Assembly (NCBI GenBank): GCA_045539925.1
Contig: JAZQGH010000131.1
Location: 1-9,423, forward strand
Direction of reading: 5' to 3'
Length of the DNA stretch: 9,423 bases
From: SFWF01 sp045539925
GTDB lineage: Bacteria; Bacillota; Clostridia; Oscillospirales; Acutalibacteraceae
Part shown: piece by piece, positions 1 through 6,480 of the stretch
How positions within the stretch are numbered: position 1 is the stretch's first letter
Layout: every line of letters starts with the position of its first letter
Translations under genes and position numbers: made by a program
Notes under the pieces: generated by a model
What the model was told of the DNA's origin: nothing
The model's input: only the letters and a program-made list of their open reading frames with translations
The model's database searches: none

Positions 1-1196
1 TGCTTGGAGGTAACGCCGAGTATTTGGCAAAAGCGGCTCTTCGTCACGATGGGCTTAGCGAAGAGATGATACTCGAAGCCACAGGCTTTGGTGAAACTGT
101 CAACGCTGATATTATTGCGGCTCGTGAAAAGTATAAAGAATATTATGCTGGCTTTAAGGCAGAAATCGCTCCCCACGCGGATGCCGTGCGTCAAAGCGGC
201 GGTCTTTGCATCATTGGTACCGAGCGCCACGACTCGCGCCGTATCGATAATCAGCTTCGCGGTCGTGCAGGTCGTCAGGGAGACCCCGGACGTACCCGTT
301 TTTATGTTGCTCTTGAAGATGACCTTATGCGTCTGTTCGGCGGTGAGCGTATGGCAATGATACTCAACACCTTTAAAACCGCCGAGAATATGCCTCTCCA
401 GCACGATATGCTTTCTAAAACTATCGAATCAGCACAGGGCAAGATAGAAGCGAGAAACTTTGCCATTCGTAAAACGGTTTTAGAATATGATGACGTTATG
501 AATCGTCAGCGTGAGCTTATCTACAAACAGCGCAATCAGGTGCTCGACGGTGAAGATATTCACGATACGGTAATGAAGATGATAGACAAGTTCATAGAGT
601 CAGAGGTAGAAAACTACTGCGCCGACGAGGTTGCCGACGACTGGAATATCAGCGGACTGAAAGAGCAGTTCGGCGGTTGGCTACTCAAAACCGAAGACCT
701 TGTATATACAAATGAGGACCTCAACACTCTTGAAAAAGATGATATTGCTAAAACCATAAAGGAAAGAGCATCAGAGCTTTATGAAGCCCGCGAGGCAGAA
801 TATTCAAAGGAGGTTGTGCGCGAGGTAGAACGCGTAATGCTTCTTACCAGTGTTGACCGAAACTGGATGGAACACATCGATGCTATGGAACAGCTCAAAC
901 AGGGCATAAACCTCAGAGCATACGGTCAGCACAATCCCGTTATAGCCTACCGTAACGAGGGCTATGAAATGTTTACCGCTATGACTGATGCTATCCGCGA
1001 ACAGACCGCTCGCAGTGTGCTCACCGTTAAGATAAATAAAGAGACAGGTGTAAAACGTCAAAAGGTTGCCGAGGAGACCTCTACAGGCGGAGGCACCAAA
1101 ACCGTTCGCGGCAAGGGTATAGTGAGCAAAAACGCTCTTTGTCCATGTGGAAGCGGTAAAAAGTATAAGCGTTGCTGCGGAAAAGATATAGAATAA
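1..1196 (+). CDS. secA: Preprotein translocase ATPase SecA, C-terminal part (5' truncated by window)
   Basis: SecA is the cytoplasmic motor ATPase that pushes preproteins through the SecYEG channel. The frame is open from base 3 (reading LGGNAEYLA) with no start, so the N-terminal nucleotide-binding and preprotein-binding parts lie outside the window; about 397 residues of a protein normally 800-950 long are seen. The end of the second nucleotide-binding fold is clear: GTERHDSRRIDNQLRGRAGR, followed by QGDPGRTRF, near bases 216-300. The helical scaffold/wing region follows, with the conserved VDRNWMEHIDAMEQLKQGI stretch near 850-910. The tail carries a zinc-binding SEC-C motif, CPCGSGKKYKRCC, with cysteines at bases 1140-1184; in known SecA this binds Zn and contacts SecB or ribosomes. 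The stop is TAA at 1194-1196. It is a housekeeping gene, probably unrelated in function to the sugar locus downstream. Identification is very secure. Confidence 0.98.
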   Translation, partial: LGGNAEYLAKAALRHDGLSEEMILEATGFGETVNADIIAAREKYKEYYAGFKAEIAPHADAVRQSGGLCIIGTERHDSRRIDNQLRGRAGRQGDPGRTRFYVALEDDLMRLFGGERMAMILNTFKTAENMPLQHDMLSKTIESAQGKIEARNFAIRKTVLEYDDVMNRQRELIYKQRNQVLDGEDIHDTVMKMIDKFIESEVENYCADEVADDWNISGLKEQFGGWLLKTEDLVYTNEDLNTLEKDDIAKTIKERASELYEAREAEYSKEVVREVERVMLLTSVDRNWMEHIDAMEQLKQGINLRAYGQHNPVIAYRNEGYEMFTAMTDAIREQTARSVLTVKINKETGVKRQKVAEETSTGGGTKTVRGKGIVSKNALCPCGSGKKYKRCCGKDIE

Positions 1197-1200
1197 TTGA

Positions 1201-1288
1201 AAAAATGAGTGCAATCGCGGCTTTTTCCCTGCTCGAAGTACTTGTGTACGTCTTCGCAGTGAGAAAAGTCCCTTTGCTACTCATTTTT
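1201..1288 (+). terminator. Large imperfect stem-loop after secA (repeat copy R1), probable terminator
   Basis: The outer arms AAAAATGAGT (1201-1210) and ACTCATTTTT (1279-1288) are perfect 10-bp inverted repeats. They are extended by GCAA (1211-1214) with TTGC (1274-1277) across one bulged base. An inner stem pairs the CTTTTTC side with GAGAAAAG, and an apical stem CGAAGTAC / GTAC..TTCG closes it. The structure begins five bases after the secA stop and ends in a T run, as expected for an intrinsic terminator of secA. The inner segment 1208-1256 is also copy R1 of a local repeat (see 1314-1363 and 1526-1594), so it may be a repetitive element used as a terminator. Confidence 0.6.
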
Positions 1289-1313
1289 CCTAATTATTGG
1301 CTTAGAAGAAAAT

Positions 1314-1363
1314 AGTGCAATCGGGGGCTTTTTCCCTGCTCGAAGTTCTTGTGTACGTCTTCG
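1314..1363. repeat. Direct repeat copy R2 of the post-secA stem-loop element
   Basis: This 50-base segment repeats 1208-1256 almost exactly. Both begin AGTGCAATCG and share CTTTTTCCCTGCTCGAAG, then CTTGTGTACGTCTTCG; the visible differences are one indel and one change in the G run and A to T at the apical stem. Unlike R1, the sequence after it (1364 onward) does not supply a good right-hand outer arm, so R2 looks like a partial copy. There is no open reading frame across it. A mobile or repetitive palindromic element is an inference from the duplication. Confidence 0.7.
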
Positions 1364-1393
1364 TCTTGTAAAAAAATTGTTCATTACAAAACT

Positions 1394-1518
1394 GCAACGC
1401 ACTTAAAAATTAAAATTTTTAGCGGTAGACAAGGCAAAAAGCCGCGGTACGCGTCAGCGTTACCGCGGCTTTTTAACACAGAATACCGCAAAAATTTCGC
1501 ATTTTTAAGTGAAATTGC
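1394..1518. terminator. Nested long palindrome with bidirectional terminator core
   Basis: Four nested pairs of arms lie around one centre. GCAA (1394-1397) pairs with TTGC (1515-1518). CACTTAAAAAT (1400-1410) pairs with ATTTTTAAGTG (1501-1511). AAATTTTTAGCGGTA (1413-1427) pairs with TACCGCAAAAATTT (1484-1497) with one bulged A. AAAAAGCCGCGGTA (1436-1449) pairs perfectly with TACCGCGGCTTTTT (1461-1474). The core is a GC-rich hairpin with A and T runs on both sides, suited to stopping transcription both from secA (+) and from the AraC-type gene (-). The extra outer arms go well beyond a simple terminator and resemble a miniature inverted-repeat element. Confidence 0.8.
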
Positions 1519-1525
1519 CCTATGA

Positions 1526-1594
1526 AGTGTGCCCCTTCGGGGCTTTTCTCCTGCTCAGAGCACCTTTGTACGCCTATCGTGCCGAAGAAAAGCC
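1526..1594. repeat. Diverged repeat copy R3 with stem-loop
   Basis: This stretch shares the order of elements seen in R1 and R2: AGTG, a GC-rich bit, GGCTTTTCTCCTGCTC, then CTTTGTACGCCTATCG, but with many substitutions. GGCTTTTCT (1541-1549) pairs perfectly with AGAAAAGCC (1586-1594). A small GCCCC/GGGGC hairpin (1531-1543) overlaps its left side and is followed by TTTT. It lies about 50 bases beyond the AraC-type stop, so on the minus strand it could also act as that gene's terminator. Homology to R1/R2 is judged by eye. Confidence 0.5.
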
Positions 1595-1643
1595 TTTCTG
1601 CATCTTATTGAGACAGCTCCTTTGTATGCATGCATAAGGCACT

Positions 1644-2498
1644 TTATTTCCTGTATTTCATAGAATATTCCTTCGGTGCAATACCGAAATGCTTTTTAAA
1701 GCAACGGGAGAAATAGCCCAGCTCCGAAAAGGCACAGGCAGTCGCCACATCGGTCAACATAATGTTGCTTTGTTTAATAAGCTTTTTAGCCTTTTCAAGC
1801 CGCAGAATGCGTATATATATCATAGGACTAAGACCTGTAACAGACTTGAATTTTCGACAGAAATATGTTTCATCATAGCCAAATTTTCGACTAAGTGAAG
1901 CCGAAGATATGTTTTCGCAGAAGCTTTTGTTTACGAAATCCAGCACCTCTTTAAATCTTCCGCTGTCCTGCGGGACAGGATGCTCTGAATCTACACAGTG
2001 TTTAAAAAGCAGACCGATGAGACGGTATACTTCACCTACTGCAATAATATCGGATATACCGTCACTATTATCGTAAAGACTAAGTATCTCCTTTACTGAG
2101 GCAACAATATCCTTTTGCTCGGTTACAGGTGTGAAAGCCGTATTCTGTTCGTGCAGCGGTACTAAAAACCTTTCACTCGCACCCGTAGTATTATAAAATT
2201 TGCTTATGTCGAACATTATGACATCATAATTAGCCCCTGCTTTTTGACCCCTGCCGCTATGCGGAATACAGGGTGGAAAAATTGCAACCTGTCCCGCTTT
2301 TACCGAAACCGTTTGCTCGCCTAAGCTTACACTCAGACTGCCCGAATGCACAAAGAGTATTTCCATTCGGTCATGCCAGTGCATACTGAATCCTAAGCCA
2401 TCGGGTTTTATAAAATTATGCTTTATTACCTTGACTGCACTGTCTCCGTAAAGAACAGGGGTAAGCTCTTTTTGATAATCAAGCTTCAAGTCTCTCAC
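1644..2498 (-). CDS. AraC-family transcriptional regulator with cupin sensor domain
   Basis: This is a 284-residue one-component sugar-type regulator. Residues about 25-95 form an AraC-type cupin fold, with the typical HWHDRMEILFV stretch (His40, His42, Glu46) and later PPCIPHSG around His80, likely the effector pocket. Residues about 185-284 are the DNA-binding domain with two helix-turn-helix units: ISSASLSRKFGYDETYFCR (about 197-215) and LTDVATACAFSELGYFSRCF (about 248-267), the latter matching the AraC/XylS signature. It is transcribed divergently from the epimerase/dehydrogenase operon across 108 bases, so it most likely controls that operon and itself. The start is uncertain: the GTG at 2496-2498 lies inside a GAGGTGAG sequence that looks like the ribosome binding site for a TTG three codons later (2487-2489). 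The effector is not readable from sequence; an arabinose- or hexose-derived sugar is only a guess. Confidence 0.93.
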   Translation of the reverse strand: MRDLKLDYQKELTPVLYGDSAVKVIKHNFIKPDGLGFSMHWHDRMEILFVHSGSLSVSLGEQTVSVKAGQVAIFPPCIPHSGRGQKAGANYDVIMFDISKFYNTTGASERFLVPLHEQNTAFTPVTEQKDIVASVKEILSLYDNSDGISDIIAVGEVYRLIGLLFKHCVDSEHPVPQDSGRFKEVLDFVNKSFCENISSASLSRKFGYDETYFCRKFKSVTGLSPMIYIRILRLEKAKKLIKQSNIMLTDVATACAFSELGYFSRCFKKHFGIAPKEYSMKYRK

Positions 2499-2606
2499 CT
2501 CAAAAAGTCAAAATTGTCCTCATTAAAGACTAAATAATCTACGCATATCGCGTATATCTATGTTATCATAAAAGTATAAATAATTCAATAAAAAAGGAGA
2601 ATTCTT
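2499..2606. promoter_or_regulatory. Divergent control region with candidate operator
   Basis: This is an AT-rich spacer between the regulator and the epimerase operon. An inverted repeat TACGC-ATATC-GCGTA sits at 2540-2554 and is the clearest operator candidate. On the minus strand, TTGAAT (2583-2588) and TAACAT (2560-2565) are 17 bases apart and could be the regulator's promoter, which would place its start point at the edge of the inverted repeat. On the plus strand only weak -10-like sites (TATCAT at 2565-2570, TATAAA at 2575-2580) lack a good -35, which fits an activator-dependent promoter. AAGGAG at 2594-2599 is the ribosome binding site of the gene at 2607. Confidence 0.45.
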
Positions 2607-3434
2607 ATGAAGATTGGCGTCTGTATCGGCTTTCATAATATAGATGAAATGTCAAAAAAATTCAAAAACCTTGTTGATCGCGGTTTTGACAACTGTCAGC
2701 TTATTTGTTGGAATATGTCCCTCTTCACTGAGGAAAATGCCAGACAGATAAATGCTCTGTGTGAAGAGTATAATGTAACTATTTCCGCATTCTGGTGCGG
2801 TTGGAAGGGTCCTGCCGAGTGGAATTTCTACAACGGTCCCAAAACACTGGGACTTGTTCCCCGTGAGTACAGAGAGATGCGCATTAAAAACCTCTGTGAC
2901 GGCTCAGATTTTGCAAAGCTTTTGGGTGTAGAGAATGTGGTTACCCATATGGGCTTCATTCACGAGGATCTTAACGACCCCGAATTTGTGCCCTTTTGCG
3001 ATGCAGTAAAGCGGGTGGCAGAGCACTGTAAGAAAAACGGGCAGTATCTTCTCTTTGAAACAGGACAGGAAACTCCGGTTACTATGCTTCGCTGTATAGA
3101 AACCGTTGGTTGCGATAATTTAGGTGTAAATCTTGACACCGCTAATCTCATTCTTTACGGTAAGGCAAATCCCGTAGACTCACTTGATGTATTTGGCAAA
3201 TATGTGCGCAACCTTCACGCTAAGGACGGAACATACCCCACAAACGGTATGGAGCTCGGAAACGAAACCCGCATCGGTGAGGGCAAGGTGGATTTTAAGG
3301 GCGTTCTTACAAAGCTTCACGAGCTTGGCTACACAGGATATGTGACTATAGAGCGCGAAATTTCGGGTGAACAACAAATTCAGGATATTCTTGCCGCAAG
3401 AGAGTATCTGGCTGATATTATATCAAAGCTTTAA
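2607..3434 (+). CDS. Sugar isomerase/epimerase, xylose isomerase-like TIM barrel
   Basis: This 275-residue protein has the size and motifs of the xylose-isomerase-like TIM-barrel superfamily (AP endonuclease 2 / IolE-IolI / ketose 3-epimerase relatives). Family metal-site residues are visible at the expected barrel strands: Glu151 in LLFETG, Asp177 in VNLDTAN, His204 in NLHAKDG and Glu249 in VTIER; His114 in VTHMG is also conserved in the family. These would bind a divalent cation and support proton transfer between carbons of a sugar or sugar acid; the substrate cannot be assigned. There is no signal peptide, so the protein is cytoplasmic. The ATG at 2607 has AAGGAG seven bases upstream. It is the first gene of an operon; the next gene's ribosome binding site overlaps its stop codon, implying co-translation with a Gfo/Idh/MocA dehydrogenase, a pairing common in inositol and rare-sugar catabolism. 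Confidence 0.92.
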   Translation: MKIGVCIGFHNIDEMSKKFKNLVDRGFDNCQLICWNMSLFTEENARQINALCEEYNVTISAFWCGWKGPAEWNFYNGPKTLGLVPREYREMRIKNLCDGSDFAKLLGVENVVTHMGFIHEDLNDPEFVPFCDAVKRVAEHCKKNGQYLLFETGQETPVTMLRCIETVGCDNLGVNLDTANLILYGKANPVDSLDVFGKYVRNLHAKDGTYPTNGMELGNETRIGEGKVDFKGVLTKLHELGYTGYVTIEREISGEQQIQDILAAREYLADIISKL

Positions 3435-3448
3435 GGAGGAAATAAGTA

Positions 3449-4393
3449 ATGTTAAAGGTTGGTTTAATAGGCTGTGGCGGAATTTCGGGCGTACACGTAC
3501 CGGGTTGGCAGAAGCTACCCGACTGCGAAATCGTCGCAATATGTGATGTCCGTCAGGAAATGATGAATAAATATCCAGGTCCCCGCCAGTATTTAAGTCT
3601 TGACGAAATGCTCGAAAAGGAAGAGCTTGATATAGTTGATATATGTCTCCCCACATATCTTCACGCAGACGTTTCTGTAAAAGCTATGGAAAAGGGAATC
3701 AATGTTATCTGCGAAAAGCCTATTTCCTTAAATCGCAGTGATGTAGAGCGTGTATATGACTGTGCTGCAAAAAATAACGTTAAGTTTATGGTGGCTCAGG
3801 TTCTTCGTTTCTGGCCCGAGTTCGAAAAGGTTAAGGAGTTTTACGATAACGGCACCTATGGAAAGCTTCTCTGCGGCAGAATGCAGCGTCTCGGCAACAC
3901 TCCCAAATGGAGCTGGGACGGTTGGATGCAGGATGAATCCAGAAGCGGTTATGTTCCCTTCGACCTTCACATCCACGATCTCGACTGGATAGTTTACACC
4001 TTCGGTGCACCTAAGAATCATACCGTATACCGCAGTCAGCGTGTAGAGCAGGATCATCTTACCGTAAATTACGAGTTCGAAGATTTCTACATAAATACCG
4101 AGGCTTGCTGGAACTGGGCACCTACACCCTTCAGAGCAGGCTTCCGCTTCCAGTTTGAAGAGGCTGTTGTAGAATACGACGGAAGTATGACGGTTTTTGA
4201 GAACGGCGGAAATATCATAAAGCTTGCCGAAGAAGCAGGGGAGGCAGGAGTTATCAACCTTCCTCAGACCGACGCATACGGCGAGGAAATCAGATACTTC
4301 AGAGATTGCGTCGTAAACAATACCTCGGTCGATAAGGTAAAGGCTGAAGAACTCGCAACCGTTCTCGACATCCTTGGCACATTTAAGAAATAA
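3449..4393 (+). CDS. Gfo/Idh/MocA-family oxidoreductase
   Basis: This is a 314-residue NAD(P)-dependent sugar or cyclitol dehydrogenase. The N-terminal Rossmann fold begins at once with VGLIGCGGISGVH (glycines 8, 10 and 11), and a likely cofactor ribose-binding acid follows in AICDV (Asp33). The family EKP motif is at residues 89-91 (ICEKPIS), with Lys90 the expected catalytic lysine. The C-terminal alpha/beta domain carries FDLHIHDLDW (171-180), matching the family's DxxxHxxD motif with His176 as probable acid/base. The gene starts 14 bases after the epimerase stop, and AAGGAGGA (3433-3440) overlaps that TAA, so the two form one operon. It probably oxidises, or oxidises and re-reduces, a sugar on the same route. 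Some family members instead cleave glycosidic bonds by transient oxidation, which cannot be excluded. The substrate is unknown. Confidence 0.94.
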   Translation: MLKVGLIGCGGISGVHVPGWQKLPDCEIVAICDVRQEMMNKYPGPRQYLSLDEMLEKEELDIVDICLPTYLHADVSVKAMEKGINVICEKPISLNRSDVERVYDCAAKNNVKFMVAQVLRFWPEFEKVKEFYDNGTYGKLLCGRMQRLGNTPKWSWDGWMQDESRSGYVPFDLHIHDLDWIVYTFGAPKNHTVYRSQRVEQDHLTVNYEFEDFYINTEACWNWAPTPFRAGFRFQFEEAVVEYDGSMTVFENGGNIIKLAEEAGEAGVINLPQTDAYGEEIRYFRDCVVNNTSVDKVKAEELATVLDILGTFKK

Positions 4394-4434
4394 AAAACAG
4401 GAGTGCTTCAGTAACCAAACCCACTAATAACAGA

Positions 4435-4510
4435 AAAGAGAAGATTCATTGATGTGCGCCTCCGATAGTGTTTAACTTTTGGAGTGCATATCAGAACGAA
4501 TCTTCTCTTT
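4435..4510. terminator. Long hairpin between convergent operons, probable bidirectional terminator
   Basis: AAAGAGAAGATTC (4435-4447) pairs perfectly with GAATCTTCTCTTT (4498-4510). A second stem pairs 4450-4463 (TGATGTGCGCCTCC) with 4481-4493 (GGAGTGCATATCA) through G-U pairs and one bulge, leaving a 17-base loop. T-rich sequence (CTTTTTTC) follows on the plus strand, and an A-rich flank (AGAAAAG) gives a T-rich tail on the minus strand. It lies between the end of the dehydrogenase (+) and the end of the GH127 gene (-), so it can serve both. The rest of 4394-4567 shows nothing else. Confidence 0.75.
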
Positions 4511-4567
4511 CTTTTTTCATTAGTTTTTAGTTTAATGATATTGGCTACGATAAGCTTTATTTTTATC

Positions 4568-6376
4568 TTATTTTCTTGCTATCCAAACCAGCATATCGCT
4601 TTCTCCGCGATTAGCAAACGCAAAATAGGGGATAAGCTTTAAGTCTTTTTTGTCAAATTCGTCGTTTGCCTCAAAATAGAGAGCGTCGGTCTTCCTCGGA
4701 AGATAAGCTTCCGTATTAAGCGAGGGAACCAGAAAGTCGGTATCTCCAAGGTCGAATTCTTCTTTGGGGTCAAGCAGCATCGAATGTATGCTGAAAGGAT
4801 TATCAATACACTCACCGCAGTAAACTACAGGTCCGCGTGTAACAGCAATTCTACCTGCGTTTTCGTGAACTTTTGGGTTTGCCGCAATGCATTTTATCGG
4901 CATATCGAGGACTAATTCTACATTTTTTGCCTTAACATAAGCGTAACCGTCTTTAAAGTCATATTCACAGTTTAGGGTGAAGCTGCCGCACCAGTCGGGG
5001 ATGCGCAGAGCAAGTTTTTTCTTACCTTTACAGTCGATTTTAATGTTACCGTCGGCGGGGTACGCGGTTTTAACAATAATTTTTGTGTCGCCCAAATCTG
5101 CCTCGCAGTCCATATACTGGTTCACAAACACAGTATCATCATTTTCAGAAAATGCATAATTTCAAACCGAGGGAATAAACCTTACCATATTTGGGGGACA
5201 GCAGGAACAACCGAAGATTTCAACCCTCTGGGTTATGGGGTATCTGCGTTTTTCGGTTACACTGGTGTCAACATTGTTGAACTTCAGATCTATGGCTAAG
5301 GGGTTTTCATAGAAGAAGCTTTTGCCGTCCATAGATATTCCCGAAAGAACGCCGTTGTATAAAGCACGTTCAAGAACGTCGGCATATTTCACCTTTCCAG
5401 TGATTTCGAACATTCTGTGGCAGAAGAAAACAAGTGCAATGGCGGCACAGGTCTCGGTATAGGCGGTGCGATTAGGCAGGTCGAAGTCTACAGTAAATGC
5501 CTCTCCCTGAGGGGATGATCCCACACCGCCTGTTATGTACATACGTTTTGTGACAATGTTATCAAAACAGCGTTCACAAGCAGCGAGGAGCTCGGCGTCT
5601 TTGTACTCATAAGCAACATCCGCCATTCCGCTTAGAAGATAAAGCGCTCTTACTGCGTGACCTTCTGCGGTAGAACGCTCACGCAGGGGCATTTCATCCT
5701 GATTATAGTTTTCGTTAGCCGCCCACCAAAGCTTTCGTCCGTCGCGGTCGTTATTTCCGTGAAGGTCTATAAAATGCTTTGCAAGGTCGGCGTAACGCTT
5801 TTCTCCCGTAGCCTTATAAAGCTTCATAAGAGCAAGCTCAAGCTCAGGGTGACCTGGGGTGGCAAAGCCTGCCGACTGCTCCTCCTTAAATACCTTCTCT
5901 ACATAGTCTGTATATTTGCGCATAGCACGAAGAAACTTATCCTTGCCCGTGGCAGTTTTATATGCAACTGCAGCCTCAATCAGGTGACCCAGACAGTAAA
6001 GCTCGTGACGGTCGCGGTTTGAAAACTTCGGCTCGTCTATAACGAGAAAATAACTGTTAAAATATCCGTTTTCATCGGCATTGTTTACTATATTGTCAAC
6101 AGCGTTATCACAGATTTCTTCAAGCTCGGGGGCGTCGTTTTGCTGTAATATATACGCCACACCCTCTATCCATTTTGCAACATCCGAATCCCAGAAAAAG
6201 TGGGGCTTTGCTTTTTCTTCATCCCCCTCTTTCCACTTGCATTTTAGAGCTTCAAAGCGATAGGTGTCCACAAATCTGTCGTAGACAGCCTTCACAGTGG
6301 AATTCATACACATTTCCTGTTTAGCCTTCCAAAATCCGTCATTGATTTTCACATTTCGGAAATCTATATTTTTCAT
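4568..6376 (-). pseudogene. GH127 family glycosidase (beta-L-arabinofuranosidase type), interrupted by in-frame TGA
   Basis: Read through, this is one 602-codon protein of the GH127 (DUF1680) family, which releases beta-L-arabinofuranose using a zinc-bound cysteine nucleophile. The catalytic set known from HypBA1 is present: Glu292 in GEAF (acid/base), Glu308 and Cys310 in YTETC, and the Cys392-Cys393 pair in CSCCPPN. The 16-residue spacing of the two glutamates also matches. After MVRFIPSV the codon at 5162-5164 is TGA, then the same frame continues NYAFSENDD and a normal beta-sandwich C-terminal half to TAA at 4568. Relatives usually have Gly there, so a single GGA to TGA change explains it. 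A separate downstream start (GTG at 5129-5131) has no ribosome binding site. Without readthrough, the 404-residue product keeps the active site but loses the C-terminal domains. The ATG at 6374-6376 has GGAG seven bases upstream. There is no signal peptide, so it is cytoplasmic. Other GH127-like specificities are possible. Confidence 0.9.
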
Positions 6377-6397
6377 AAAAACACTCCAAACTATTGC

Positions 6398-6425
6398 TTT
6401 ATAGGCTTAAATTTATTAGAGTCAA
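6398..6425 (-). promoter_or_regulatory. Probable sigma-70-type promoter of the GH127 gene
   Basis: On the minus strand, TTGACT (6420-6425) and TATAAA (6398-6403) are separated by 16 bases, giving a predicted start near 6391 and a leader of about 15 bases. An inverted repeat GCAGT-CCC-ACTGC (6429-6441) sits immediately upstream of the -35 and is a candidate operator. This lets the GH127 gene be transcribed apart from the upstream regulator, although readthrough across the 104-base gap is also possible. Confidence 0.55.
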
Positions 6426-6480
6426 GCTGCAGTCCCACTGCCTACCGCACAGAACATTCTAATACCCACATCAATTCACG

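Noticed and set aside
804..1214. Long open frame antisense to secA, and other antisense frames over the sugar genes
   Set aside because: They lie fully within strongly conserved genes, show no recognisable domain, and have composition expected from the reverse of coding sequence.
1197..1643. tRNA, small RNA gene or CRISPR array in the repeat-rich spacer
   Set aside because: No tRNA T-loop motif is present, the repeats are too few and unevenly spaced for CRISPR, and no promoter is evident; the structure fits terminators and palindromic repeats.
4568..5131. A separate small gene for the GH127 C-terminal half
   Set aside because: It begins at a GTG without a ribosome binding site and is in the same frame as the upstream half, with matching family sequence continuing on both sides of the TGA.
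5162..5164. Genome-wide reassignment of UGA to glycine (as in Gracilibacteria/SR1) or to tryptophan
   Set aside because: Only one internal TGA occurs in roughly 2,600 codons, while glycine is otherwise always GGN and tryptophan TGG, including in secA. A recoded genome would show many internal TGA codons.
5140..5164. Selenocysteine at the GH127 TGA
   Set aside because: The position is expected to be glycine, not cysteine, and the following CATTTTC-T-GAAAATG hairpin lacks the loop features of a bacterial SECIS.
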